A DNA stretch of 64,000 nucleotides, from assembly GCF_002234675.1 (NCBI RefSeq), contig NC_019859.2:4805240-4869239 (forward strand), read 5' to 3'. The notes beneath the pieces were generated by a model that was given only the letters and a program-made list of their open reading frames with translations, did not search any database and had not been told where the DNA came from. The position numbers were made by a program, and so were the translations under genes. The stretch comes from Oryzias latipes (taxonomy: Eukaryota; Chordata; Actinopteri; Beloniformes; Adrianichthyidae). Shown here piece by piece: positions 27,601 to 39,100 of the stretch (positions within the stretch are counted from its first letter, which is position 1; the number at the start of each line of letters is the position of its first letter).

Positions 27601-30600
27601 TAACGAATATATGACACATTTTTTTAAGCTCCTGAGTGTAAGTCGGCCAAGCCTGCCAGCTTGTGCAAAACCAACTTATACTGTGAAAAATATATAATAA
27701 AGAAAAGAAGTATTCAATATTCAATTACCACCATTAAAAAAATGAAAAGGTCTGTGTGTGGGTTAAATATTGTTTTATAAAAACACAAAAATATGATAAA
27801 ACATGATCATTTTATTGTTTTAAATGGCTTTTTTGGATTCAATTTGCCCACAATAGTTTCTCTTTTATATATTCCTTAAAGTCCCACTTTAATAATCTTT
27901 TGATCCATTTACAAAGCGTTCCTAGTCGTCTTTTATTTATGATTATGCAGTTTTTAGCCCAAATTTTTAAAAAAAACTTGGGCTGTATTCTAAGACATAA
28001 TTTCTGCAGAGGGGTAATAGTTCATTAGAAATTTGCCTTTGAGTTGTGGGCGGGAATGTTGAGGTGGAGCAACCCCATCTCCCTTCCTTTCACCATTCCT
28101 GACAGCTCAGAACAGGGACCTTGCAGCTCTTTTATTTTATACGTCACAAATAAGATCTTTTCCCAACTGCATTTTTGAGTGAACACTCAGAAATGCAATT
28201 GTAAGCTAAACTTTCTTTACTTATGTCCCCCATCAGCAGAAAAATGCCACAAAAACATGTTAAAAACACCCAAAATATGTTTAGGTTCAGAGTCTGTCTT
28301 TAAAGTGTACTTGAGTTTGTTTCTACACTTTAACCACGCCCATTGGTTGTGTAAGGCCTTATTTCTTAGAAATATTTTTCAACATTTGCCAACTTTCAAA
28401 AAGAATTTTGCCCATTGAAGAATAAATTGCGGGCAATTTTAATGCTGTCGACTCTTCTGTGGTTCCAGGATGACAGAGCAACAGAGAAAACCGATCAAGA
28501 GAACCCAGAGTGCTCCACACAAACGTCCCATTCACCCAAAACAACCCCTGAAGAGGCAGAAAAGCTCTGAAACACTGCCGTCACCCGAGCAGGAGTCAAC
28601 GGCAATGGCCGACCAACCGCAGGAGGCCAACCAGCCAAGCATCTCACCACCACATCCTGTGAGGGCAGGTTTTGGAAAGAATGACCAAGTGTTGCTTGAT
28701 TGTAACTGTAAATGAAAAAAATAAGGGATATTTCTTTGTGGCCTCTCCTCAGAGTGGAACTGTCAAGCGGCCGCCAGCACCAGTTCCCTGGATTATAGTC
28801 AATCCCAACAGGGAGTCAAGTGAGATGAAAGCAGAGAACGAGCAGTTCAATTTACTGGATAAGGTACATCGCACCGCCGAGCCCCAAACGTCACTGAATT
28901 CTTGCATGACTTTCATCCTGACTTGTGCCTGTAATCTAAACCAGCATGCTCAGGAGCTTTCGGAGCTGCGTCTGGGGATCGAACAGGTGACAGAGCGGGA
29001 GCTGGACATGGCGAAGCGCCTGGAGGACTTCATCATCCAAAGCCAGGACCAGAATGCGGTGTTGCAAGCTGAAGTCCAAGAGTTGAGGAACCTGCTAGCT
29101 GTAAGAGAAGAACAGCTGGCTAGCGCCACCTTCAGGTGTGTTTGTGGACCATTAACCTTTTGTTGGGACGATGGTGGATATGAAAAAGTGCTGAGAGAGC
29201 TAAGCGGACAGCTGAATATGAAATTATCATTGACCTCTACTTTATAGACCAAACAATGTGTGCATTGATACGAGGATTCTTCAGATTTGCTGTGAAACCT
29301 TTAATTCGTTTTCGGGATTAACTTCCTCTTGTGTTAGTTTTCTGTCATCAAGTCTTTTGGTGATCTAAAATCAGCTTTAAAATAAAATACAGTGAAATCA
29401 TCATGCAATTTTTTTATGCCGTCTCTTGATTGTCTGCTTAGGCCTACTTTTCCCTGAAATGATTTAGTCTGGGGCCTTTGGCCTTTTTTTGCAGCTTATC
29501 CGTCCATTTCAATTTTAGAAAAATGGTAAAGACTAAAAAAAAAAAAAAATTACATGGATCAAAAAAAGATTGTTGTCATTACTATTACTGATGGTGATTA
29601 TAACACACCTATTTATGGCTTTAACTATGAGTTTAACTTATTTATTTATCAATAATATTACTAATAGTAACATTGAGGGTGCAGGGCTCCGTTTTGAGCC
29701 GTATACATTAGCTCCAAGAAAAGGTCAAAAAAAGGTTTTACTCAGCTATAAAACTTAAATATTAAGACAAATAACAAGTAGAATAAGTCAGAAGTTATTT
29801 AGATAAAGGTTACTGACAAATTCAAAAAGCCAAAAGGTGATGAACAAAGAAAAATGAAGTACTATCACATAAAACACAGGACAGCGGAAGTCGTTTCATG
29901 TTGAGAAGATATTTAGAATCATGTTTTCAAATTTCAGTTTCAGAAAGTTGTTGAACCTTTTTCCTGTTCTCGTCTGTTGCAGATTGGGGGTGATTGAAGA
30001 GGAAAGAGAAGAGGATGAGAGGAAGTTAAATGTTGCTGTTGCAGCAGCCGAGAGAATGAATGTGCTGGTAAGAAAAGAAAAAAGAAAAAAAAGAAGGGGC
30101 TGTGTTTTCTCAACCATCAATGCCTTAGTCACAACTGCCCTTCAGTTATATTGTACAGTCAATGAGGTGTATGACAAATCTCAAGGGAACTGCAAGCCAC
30201 ACACTCCCCTTAAGATGAGGCCGCTCCTCTCTACGACCCTCCACAAAAACCTGCAGCACCCCTTCAGGTCCTTTGGAAACCAGCCTCTAGTGGTCTTTGG
30301 AAGAACTGACATTTTTGGTAGTTTCTGGTCTGCATCAAAGTTTTTGATCAGAAAGTGGGGATTTGGGTCCAAACGTGCTCTATTGCTCTATTTGCCACTG
30401 CCATGCTTGTTGCAATTTACACAGCAGCAACAAAAAAGGGCTATTCCTGTCCTTGGGGGACCGATGAACAAAAGCCTCATGACTTTTACAAGGAAACGGT
30501 GACTTTTTTTTTTAAACACAATTTTGGGTTTCTTTTTTATTTTGTTGCACAGGAGGAGCAGTTTGCAGGCCTGATGAGGGATCTGCAGCAGCTGACAGAA

Positions 30601-30663
30601 GCATCCAAGAGCGGCCAGAATAACACACAGCCCCCCGACAAACAACACATCACCAGCAACTAA
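18682..30663 (+). CDS. rasal3: RAS protein activator-like 3 (SynGAP-type RasGAP), 19 coding exons
   Basis: Exons: 18682-19291, 20870-21012, 21098-21176, 23261-23328, 23407-23486, 23807-23933, 24382-24480, 24564-25238, 25309-25453, 25522-25666, 25748-25984, 26315-26516, 26634-26725, 26813-26926, 28469-28658, 28753-28863, 28945-29135, 29983-30067, 30553-30663. All have GT/AG borders and the phases agree, giving 3504 nt, 1167 aa. Residues 1-300 are a low-complexity N-terminus with the NTYKWHTG and [14 protein letters not shown] motifs typical of RASAL3. The PH domain spans about 355-415 (ends [13 protein letters not shown]), C2 about 410-570, RasGAP about 580-880 with the putative arginine finger R650 in [10 protein letters not shown] and the FLRFLCPA motif near 759. 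The tail has an RTQSAP motif and a coiled coil (about 1040-1150). It should accelerate GTP hydrolysis on Ras at the membrane; in mammals it is mainly haematopoietic. The start ATG is the first in frame. DAB2IP and SYNGAP relatives fit less well. Confidence 0.93.
19292..20869 (+). other. rasal3 intron 1
   Basis: Contains a 5'- and 3'-damaged TTAA-family copy at about 19865-20350; no other exon is seen. Confidence 0.7.
19865..20350 (+). mobile_element. TTAA-family nonautonomous transposon, copy 3
   Basis: Keeps the central blocks, including the minus-strand exon-like frame reading [18 protein letters not shown] at about 20100-20195. Both termini are degraded. Confidence 0.7.
21177..23260 (+). 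other. rasal3 intron 3
   Basis: A 2.1 kb intron with a TTAA-family copy at 22601-22940. A reading frame at 21284-21541 has no recognisable similarity and no splice support. Confidence 0.65.
22601..22940 (+). mobile_element. TTAA-family nonautonomous transposon, copy 4
   Basis: Intact 5' end (GACCCACTCCGATGAAAAT) and central exon-like block, with an internal deletion after the ACATGTTCTTGAGGCATTTTT block and loss of the 3' end. Confidence 0.75.
23487..23806 (+). other. rasal3 intron 5
   Basis: AT-rich intron of 320 bases; nothing else seen. Confidence 0.6.
24105..24289 (+). mobile_element. TTAA-family transposon, 3' fragment (copy 5)
   Basis: Only the last third is present: CAGTCCCACTCACAACTCAGAGGCAAATTTCTAATAAAC-type sequence through to GATCGGAGTGGAACTTTAA, lying in rasal3 intron 6. 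Confidence 0.75.
26008..26255 (+). mobile_element. tRNA-derived SINE in a rasal3 intron
   Basis: Degenerate tRNA-like head with a B-box-like GGTTCGGTTCC, then the fish SINE body ending CAGCGCTTTGGGCCTCCTAAGAAG...AAAGCGCTGTAAGTATAGGCCATTTACCATT. It sits in intron 11, between two exons of the RasGAP domain. Confidence 0.75.
26994..27692. mobile_element. TIR element of the CTATAAGTCGC type
   Basis: Left end TATTTTTCTGACTATAAGTC is matched imperfectly by the inverted right end (CTTATACTGTGAAAAATA). The interior has the phrase CGGAGTATAAGTCGC and a second motif family around 27060-27200. No transposase frame. Confidence 0.65.
27878..28304 (-). mobile_element. TTAA-family transposon, copy 6 (inverted)
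   Basis: Reads TTAAAGTCCCACTTTAATAATC at its left end and is the reverse complement of the family consensus; the exon-like block has been deleted. Confidence 0.75.
29136..29982 (+). other. rasal3 intron 17
   Basis: AT-rich intron with a poly(A) run near 29535; no repeat or exon recognised. Confidence 0.6.
30068..30552 (+). other. rasal3 intron 18
   Basis: 485-base intron. The reading frame crossing it is exon read-through and is interrupted before the last exon. Confidence 0.6.
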
Positions 30664-31251
30664 ATCTTTGCAGAGAGAACTTGTTCAATTAGGTCACTTT
30701 TAGAGGGAAAACAAAACAAAAAAAGCCTGAACTGTGTTTTAACATCTGTGATTTGTATATAAGATGCTTTCAGGAAGCGGATTTACAGGCAGCTGTGACT
30801 CTCTGTTTCAAATATGAAGGGAACGTCCACTGTCTTAAACAGGAAGTTTGAGAAACTCAGTAAGTTTTATGTAAAAATAGGTAGAGAAAAGTTGCAGCTC
30901 ATTGTGGGATTTCTTTTATTCTTTTTTTTACTTTTCACTTGCTGATAAAGAAAAAAAAATACCCATTGAAGCGGAAATACAGGCTTAAAACAGGTGGACA
31001 GAAAAAATTATTTAGTTGTACGGATGACAGGAGGATTATGTTTTGTGTATTATTTGTGACCAAATTTAGATTTTTTTAAACCTGTATGAGTCATGTAATA
31101 ATGTCAGCTTGAGATGCTGGAGATTTCCCATAATGCAGGTGAAATGTGAATGGATTCCAAACTGCAGAAAAAACACTTGCAGGATTTGTGACATCTGTTT
31201 TGGCTTTTGTACACTTGATTCATATGTGGTTGACATGGAAATACCTTTGGA

Positions 31252-31257
31252 AATAAA
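31252..31257 (+). terminator. Poly(A) signal, likely rasal3
   Basis: AATAAA in the phrase GGAAATAAAAAAAAACAA, about 590 bases after the rasal3 stop. It is the first canonical hexamer noticed there. Confidence 0.6.
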
Positions 31258-32700
31258 AAAAAACAATATATTGTTCTTCATGTTTTTGCTGTGGACAAAA
31301 GAACTGGAACTCATGTTTTACTTTTGGTGTTTTTAACATGTTCTTGTGGCATTATTTTAATAAAGGAGGACATATAGAAAGAAACCTAGGCTTAAAATTG
31401 AAATTCAAAGTATTTCCTTACTCAAACTGTTGTGAATTAGGAGCAGATAAAAAAAATGCCATTTGAAAAAGGTAACGTTAAAAATACACCAGGCGGGCCA
31501 CAAACTCCCTGCTCTGCTCCATTCCGATGCATCCCCTTGTAAACGATTAGATCCATGTACGTCGTCATTTACCTCATCTGAAATGTCATCTGGATCAAAA
31601 CTGTATGGCTTGAAAGCTCCAATATTGCTCGCTATTTTCGTTGCACCATTGATGTCAGGTTGGGGTTGTAAACTAGCTGGAAAGAGCTTTCGGCAATAGT
31701 AAGGGAAAGCAAGAGCTGGGTTGGCAATGGACCGCCCACAACTCTGAGGTGACTTTCTAATAAACTACTGCTGCTCTGCAGAAGCTATGTCCAAGAAAAT
31801 GACAGGTTTATTTTTATTTTGGCTCAAAACTGCATAATCATAACTAAAGACCACTGGAGTGGAAATGCTTTTACAATTGATCACACAATTAAAACACAAA
31901 CCAAAACAGTATACAACTAAGGTCCCTCTATAATAGAAGAGCCACTGGACAAAAGTAGCAATTATTTTACAAAATATGCTAAAAACTGTGGTACTTGGGA
32001 AAATATCACTCCACCAACTTCAAATTTAGCACAATGTAGTCACATTTATCACCAATTTTTCTTTACATATGTAGAAAAACATCTCCTATTGGTTTTACTG
32101 ATTATGATATCATCACTGTTCCATATGATAAATATCCAAAAAATTTTAACCAAAAAATGTATTTCATTAAAACAAAATTCAGCACTAAAGCTCCTAAAAT
32201 TTCTGTAAGGCATTTGTCCAAATTAGAAAAAATATTTAAGCTATTTAAATCCACAAATTAAATGTGTAAATTGAGCTTTTTTGCAGTTAAAACCTGTAAC
32301 AAAGATAAACATAATTGTATTTTCTTTTTTTTTTCTTTTTTTTACCTTTACACCGCACCTCGCCCCAGCGTTTCTCTTGAAACATTTTTTCACAAATAAG
32401 CGTTATATGTCACCTATTGTATTTAATTTTCCATTATTTAAATAAAATCTTATATAAATAAAGTTGTAAAAAAAAAAAGGACACTTGACAGAAAATAGCT
32501 CAAAAGGGGTTTCATATTAATCCATACAGATATATTTTCAACAATTATTCCTTCTTGGTGAGTATTGATATGGCTTCGTCATGCTTTTGTTATGTTAAAA
32601 ACTTTGAAAAAGCGATTAGAGTGATTTTTTTTCAGAGGAAAACCAGCTTCCCTCAGCTCACGCAACTGCAAACTGTTGTTTTGAAAACTGTTTTTTGCTG
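31258..32700. other. Intergenic region between rasal3 and trim25
   Basis: Contains TTAA-family copy 7 (31326-31882), then very AT-rich DNA to about 32500 without coding features. Confidence 0.6.
31326..31882 (+). mobile_element. TTAA-family nonautonomous transposon, copy 7
   Basis: Nearly full-length but without the extreme ends. The GTTTTTAACATGTTCTTGTGG block, the ATTAGATCCATGTACGTC block and the AAAGACCACTGG 3' region are present. Confidence 0.75.
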
Positions 32701-33104
32701 CGCGCGCAGCTGCGGAACAGCTCGTGACACACCTTCGATGACGTAGACTTTAGGTCAGGCCACAAAGTTCACGAGACAAACCCGAACGGAAGGGCTTATT
32801 TAACTTTAAAAAAATCATTCCTCGACGACAAAAGGTAAGTGTAAGTGTTCTTCCTCCCTTTTCACGTTAATCCTTACGGATATTTATGCTTTAATTCTGG
32901 TGACGTCAAGCCGAAAGTAAAGGTCGCTGTTTTGTTTACTTGTCAAAATTTTATCTAATATTTGATTATTAGGTGTCAGACCAACGACTTTAAATATGCT
33001 TTTTGATTAAATTGTAATTATGGGGGAATCAAAACCTGCTGGTTTAACTTTGACTTAAGTTTCGTTTCTGTCGCAGATTTGTCGCAACTCTTGCAGCAGT
33101 GTTC
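32700..33104 (+). promoter_or_regulatory. trim25: trim25 promoter, 5'UTR exon and 5'UTR intron
   Basis: A strong donor (AAAAG then GTAAGT) at 32834/32835 and an acceptor ending TCGCAG at 33076 define a likely 242-base intron in the 5'UTR; a second acceptor ends TTGCAG at 33096. A CRE-like TGACGTAG at 32739 and a GC-rich CGCGCGCAGC stretch precede the presumed start site. An imperfect ISRE-like TTTCGTTTC lies at 33060. Confidence 0.5.
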
Positions 33105-36100
33105 ATGATGGCGGAGGAGGCCGACTTTCCCCTGTGCGCTCTGGAGGAGGAGCTGACCTGCTGCATCTGCCTGAGCCCCTTCGACTGTCCGGTCACCATC
33201 CCCTGCGGACACAACTTCTGCCAGGACTGCCTGCTCGCCACCTGGGAGGACGCCAACTTCAGCTGCCCTCAGTGTCGGACCAGCTTCCCGTCCAGGCCAG
33301 AGCTGCAGAAGAACACGGTCCTCAGCTCCGTGGTGGAGGCCTTCAAGCTGAAGTCCTCCAAGAACAGCTCAGCCATCCCGACCGAGCAGGAGAGCAAAGC
33401 TGAGGAGCAGGAGAGCAAAGCTGAGGAGAAGCATGTGGTCCTCTGCGACGCATGTATGGAGGCAGAGGCCTCCAGGACCTGCCTCACCTGCATGGCCTCC
33501 TACTGCGAGGAGCACCTGCGGCCTCACCGGGACAACCCCATTTTCCGCGTCCACAAGCTGAGCGAGCCAGTCGGAAACCTGATGGAGCACATCTGCTCCG
33601 ACCACCACAAGCTGATGGAGCTCTACTGTACAAACCACGACCGTCTGATCTGCAGCTCCTGCCTCCAGCAGGCCCACAAAGGCTGCTCCTTCACCTCCCC
33701 TGAGGAGCAGAGGAGCCTGAAGGAGGTAGCTGTCCCAGTACACAGTATTAGACTTTTACAACTTTGTGGCAAATATGTATTTGTTTGCCCTGATCATCTT
33801 TTGATCCCAGTGGTCTTTTGGTAATGATGATGCCGTTTTTAGCCCAAATCATTTTGTAGGACATAGTTCCTGCAGAGCAACAGGAGTTTATTAAAAAGTT
33901 GCGGGCAGGAGGAGCAGATTCTGAAGATTCTTGGTTAAAGCTTATTTTTGTTTCAGACTAGAAAACATCATCAAATGTCCAACCATTCCTCTGTCTTCAG
34001 GCTGACCTGAAGACCAAGTTGGAGCTCCTGGATGGAAAGATCACAAAGAACGAGACTATTCTCTCTCAAATGACGGTCATGCAAGTCAAGCTGAAGGTAT
34101 TGCAGTAGTGGAGGTCTAGAACACCTCTGGGTCTTTTAGACCGTCATGCTCTCCCTCCCTCCCTCCCTCCAGGACTCGGCCACCAGCAGGAAGAAGACCA
34201 TAGCGGCTGAGTATCAGCAGGTGAGAGACATGCTGACTCGAGAGGAGAGCGAGGCCTCCAACGCGCTGGACCGAGAGGTGGAGAGCGGTCAGATGAAAAT
34301 CCGAACCCTGATGAAGAAGTTCTCTGAGAATGTCGAAAACATGAAGAAAGCCAAAGGGGACATCTGCCGTCTGCTGGGACAGTCCCAAACGCAGAGCTTT
34401 CTGCAGGTAGGACGGCCGCTGACTAGTGTGTTCACCTAGAACTAGAGTATGCAGAGTAGAGCCCTGTGACGTGGTTTTCGTGTCTGCATTGAGCCTCTTG
34501 GACAATTTAGCATTTAACATCCCCTTTATTTTGTTATTTGACCTTTTTATTTATCAAGGCAAACCAGAAAACAAAATCTTATTTTCAACCGTGGCCTGGC
34601 AGAAGGCATCAAGATGACTTTGAGAAGCTTTTCTCTGGAAAAGCTTGATGGGATGAATTGATTTGATGGATGTTATTGACGTTCATATTCTTAATTTTTC
34701 GCAGCTGTTTTTTTTCTGCAATTGAGTTTTGGGCCAGTTTACAAAACAAACAAAAGCTTTTTATTTTATTTTCAATTACGACTTTAAAAACATGTAAATT
34801 TACAAGAAATAACACCAAAGTTGTCTGTTTATGGGAGCCTAGCTTGAAGATGAGCCTTTTGTGAAGCTTTATTTCCGGATAGGTTTCAAAAACAAAGAAG
34901 TTGTGAACCTTTTGGCGACTCAAAATCAGATTAATGTTAGTGTAGCCGGCTTTCTGGGATTTTGTGTCGGTAAAGTGGAGTTTCATATCTAAAACACGGA
35001 GCTCAGAGACACGTTTGGCTGAAGAGGACCAATACTTTATCCTGCCCTGTTCATTCACATACCCAGAAGTCCATCTGTCACCATGAACCTGTCACGTGCA
35101 GAAGAAACACCAAATATACAAAACACCATATAAACAGTTTATTCTGATCGTTGGTCACTGCTGCGCTGGCTTTGCGTCGTTTGTAGACGGTGTGGCGCTC
35201 CAGAGAAAGCTTTGGAGCGCGAAGAGGACCGGTCGCCTGCTCCGCCCGTGCAAAGCAAGTCTCTGAGCAGAGCAGCCGCACTCGTAGCTTCGTGTTTGCA
35301 GCAGGGGTTAGGGTCCTGAGAAACCGTGTAAACAATCCTGTGAATTCATGTCTCCAATCGTGTCCAGACAAAATAAAGGCTGACGTTAGTTCCACATATT
35401 TACGTTCAGTCAAGATGCACATTGCGGCCTTGACCACATGGATTTTAAATGCATCCACGGCTAAATGTTGTTGCTGGCACTTATTAGCCTAACCCTTCTT
35501 TCGGCTCCGTTCCGCCAAGAAAAAAGGCACAGAGTTAAAAAAAAAAGTACGAGCGAACAAGCACGTAATAATAATCATAATAATGATAAAATCACGTTTA
35601 GAAGATCATCTCACTCCACGCTGCAGGTTTGTTTGTTTACAACAGAAATCAATATTTCCTCTTCTGTGGTCGTTTCCGGTATTTTGGAGAGTCCTGCACG
35701 TCCAAATGATTTGTTCCGACCAAAAGTGTGGCGTATGTAAACGTTTGTTATAATCGCATAAGGTTTTTCTGGGACCATGTACACAGTTCAATTCTAATTC
35801 GATCTTTGATCCACTAGTGGTGTCTCACCTGGTTTTATGGCTCCACACCTTCATAAAAAAAAGCTCTTTTAGATGTTAGAAATCTCACCCAGCAGTGTGT
35901 CTGTGATTACAATGAGGTGCATCATGATCCACCCTCTGTCCTGCAGACGTCATTCACACTCCCCCAAGCTGTGAATTTTGAGCCCTACACGCCTCGGGTC
36001 ACCTTGGACTCCAGCAAAGTGATGGCGGCAGAGATTTTTCCTGCTGTGCTGAAGAAACACCTGACGGAAATGTTTGGACATCCTGTTGCAGCGCGGATAG

Positions 36101-39100
36101 AGCTGCTCAAACCGGGTCAGTCTTCAGCTGCGCTGACGGGACTTTTTAAATCCTTTTTAAAAATGTTGTTGGTGAATTCTGTTCAATTTGATCCCAGCGG
36201 TAGCCACGGTCTTTCTTCAAGCTGGTGAGTATTTAGAAATGAAAGTATGGGACGGGTGACCGAATCTGCAAATTCACCCTTTATCATATTAAACTGTAAT
36301 TTTTTCCCCATCATTTTTATTAAAATCCACAAAATGAATTCTGTTAGATCCCACAATGATTTAGAAATGGAGAAATTCTTTATCAATATTTTCTGAAAAA
36401 ATAAAATGTGACTGGATCTTTAATTTTTTGCATGAGTATTGTTGATGATTGTCAGAAATTTAGTTTTTCGAAGACTTGTTTTTTGTACAAAATATTTCTT
36501 TCATTGGGTTTTCTGCAAAAATGGTCACTTCTTGTTTATCTTCACATTATATGATTAAAGTATGAAATGTTTAAAAGCCCCAAATCTATGAGATCAAATC
36601 TGAATAAGCTTAAAGTGAATGAAAAAAAATAATTTGAAAAAAAGACATGGCAAAATATGATTTATATCACAAAATTGCACATTAACCAAAATTTTGTACT
36701 TTTAAAAAATTTAATTTGAATTTGGCAAGTTTTAGCTGTAAAGTTAGGCTATTTTTTTAAGTTGTCAGTATTTCTTCGAATTTAAGTTATTTTTCCTAAA
36801 TTTATTTATTTATTTTTTTAAGTTAGTGTACTTTCTAGTTTAAAACTTATTTTAATTTTTTTTATTTTCAAATAAACATGAGTGTTTTTTTAAATGTACA
36901 ATCTGGTTTTTCATTCATTTTAAGAAAATCCTGATTTGACCCCGTAGTAATCACGAGAAACCATTAAAAATCGTTCAGTTGTGAAGGTTAAACATGAGAC
37001 AAAATACTTCTTTTTTTTTGTCCAAATAATGCATTAAATCAAAATTTCTTAACCAACCCCACAGCCCAGTCATCATGTGGATTTTCCAATGGTTAATGTT
37101 TTATTTTGAAAGAAATCTTAAGCACTATTATTTGTTGTAATGTGGAAAAAAACAAAAACTGTAAGCTTAGGAGTAAAAAAACAATTACATGTATTTCCCT
37201 CGTATTAAATTTTAAATAAAGCATAAAAATATACATAACTGTTGCAAAACAAAACATGCTGTCAAATACGGATGTTTTATTCATTTATATTTAGCAATCC
37301 TGTTTGATTTGGAGGACCTTTTAGTCTATCGACTGTTGAGGGATAATAAAATACTGACGCATGGATTTGTTGTATTTTTTTTTTAGGTGCAGGAGCAGCT
37401 TCTTCTTTATCTTTGACCCCAAAAACATCTCAGCAATTGGGTAACCTATTAAAATAAATAATATTAAATAATTGAGGAATTTTACTCATTTATAATAAAA
37501 TGATTTATAATAACTCACAAGAAAAATGAAACAAAATTGTGAAATTTTATCTAAAAGGATTACTTTAAATGCTCTATTTTTTGTCTTTTTTTAGAGCCTG
37601 GAACTCCCATCCAAACTTCTCTGCCTAAACCAGCCTCAAAGAAAAGATCAAGTAAGAATTGTTTGACTTTAAAAATGTAAGTTAGCATTATTAAATATTT
37701 ACTGATCTTACAGTGCTGTAGCAAAGCAGGGTAGGGGACTTTCTGACATGTTCTTGTTGCATTTTTCTGACGTGGGAGGACCAACATTGAGAAAATTAAT
37801 GTCAAAGTTGCATTTCTGAGAATTTTTTTTTTGATTCAAATCGCTGTAAATCAGGAGCAGACGCAAAAATACGGTTTGAAAAAGATTTATATTTGTATTT
37901 GTGACTAGGCGGGCCACAAGCGCCCTGTTCTTAGCTACTGGGAGGAAAGGGGGGTGGGCAGGGATGCCCCACATACATGGTCTCACCCACAACTGAGAGG
38001 CAAATTCTACTGAACTACTGCCACTCTGCAGAAACTGTCCTAGAAAACGTCATAGGTTTATTTTTGGCTAAAAACGTCATCTTTAAAAGACCACTGGGAA
38101 CTCTTCTACAAAAGATCGAATGATGATCGGCGTTTGACTTTAAACTCCAGACCCTTTGCTTGGATTCTGCCTTAAATAATCCTTTTTACTCATTTTGATT
38201 CATGCCTGTATTTATTTTTTTCCCCTTTTTTAGAAGGCACCAAGTCTTCCGATGCAAGCGGATTGACAAAACGAGAGCTGTCCAAATCCATGGAACACCT
38301 TTTGGACCTGAAAGTACACAAACTAAAGGAGAAAATATCAGGTAGACAACGGGGTTTATTGTCTCGGGTTATAATCTAATCTGGTGGCAGTTCCACACCA
38401 CAGTCTGGGCCAGAATTTCACCTCACAAACAGAACCAGAACTCATTAAAACATCATTTTCAGCCTTTTATATAGCATTGCCTTACATTACTCAGCTGAGT
38501 TTGGATTTCCTGTACACTATTCTGCTATCTTTTGTATTTTCTTTGTACAATGCAGGTTAGTCAGCTTCAACAACGTTATTCGTTATTCTTTTCTAAAATA
38601 ATCTAATGTAGTTTTGAGCTTTGAAATGCAATAAAAGAGCAAGGGGGCAGATGTGGCAAATAGTGGGAATTTTATTACAAATACCAATTTTTTTAATTTA
38701 AACTGCTGTTGTGCCCAATTGAGCTGTTTTTTCTTTTCTCTCCCTCTCAGTTTTGAATGCAGAAATTGCCAAAGACATCGCTTCAGCTGAAAAAAGAAGT
38801 GAGCTCATGAAGTGTAAGTCTTGCAGTGGGGCAAACAACTGTTTGCAAGTTGTCCCACTTCCACAGAGATGCCAGAGGTCTGTAGTGTTAATGACAGAAA
38901 CATTTCAACAGTTGGAGACAGAATGTAGAAGTCCAGGAAATCATATTGTATATGGCTGCACGATATGAGGAAAACTCGCAATATGTGATTTTGGTGATAA
39001 ACATATTGCGATAAGAATATAACTTGCGGTAAATAAACAAAGAGTAAAACAACCAAAAACATCATTCCCATATAATTGCAACAGTTTAAAAATTATACTC

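Larger units (their letters stand above)
26927..28468 (+). other. rasal3 intron 14, filled with transposons
   Basis: Most of this 1.5 kb intron consists of the TIR element at 26994-27692 and an inverted TTAA-family copy at 27878-28304. Confidence 0.7.

Noticed and set aside
29921-30502. 193-codon frame across rasal3 intron 18
   Set aside because: It is exon 18 read-through into intron sequence; donor 30067 and acceptor 30552 give the conserved product.
33058-33070. ISRE upstream of trim25 (and the same string at 43786)
   Set aside because: The GAAAC-GAAAC spacing is one base short of the IRF consensus; at most a weak, unproven site, although its presence in both genes is noted.
33099-33104. 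Upstream start for TRIM25 giving two extra residues
   Set aside because: It would begin at GTG. The ATG at 33105 matches the paralogue's start and has better context.
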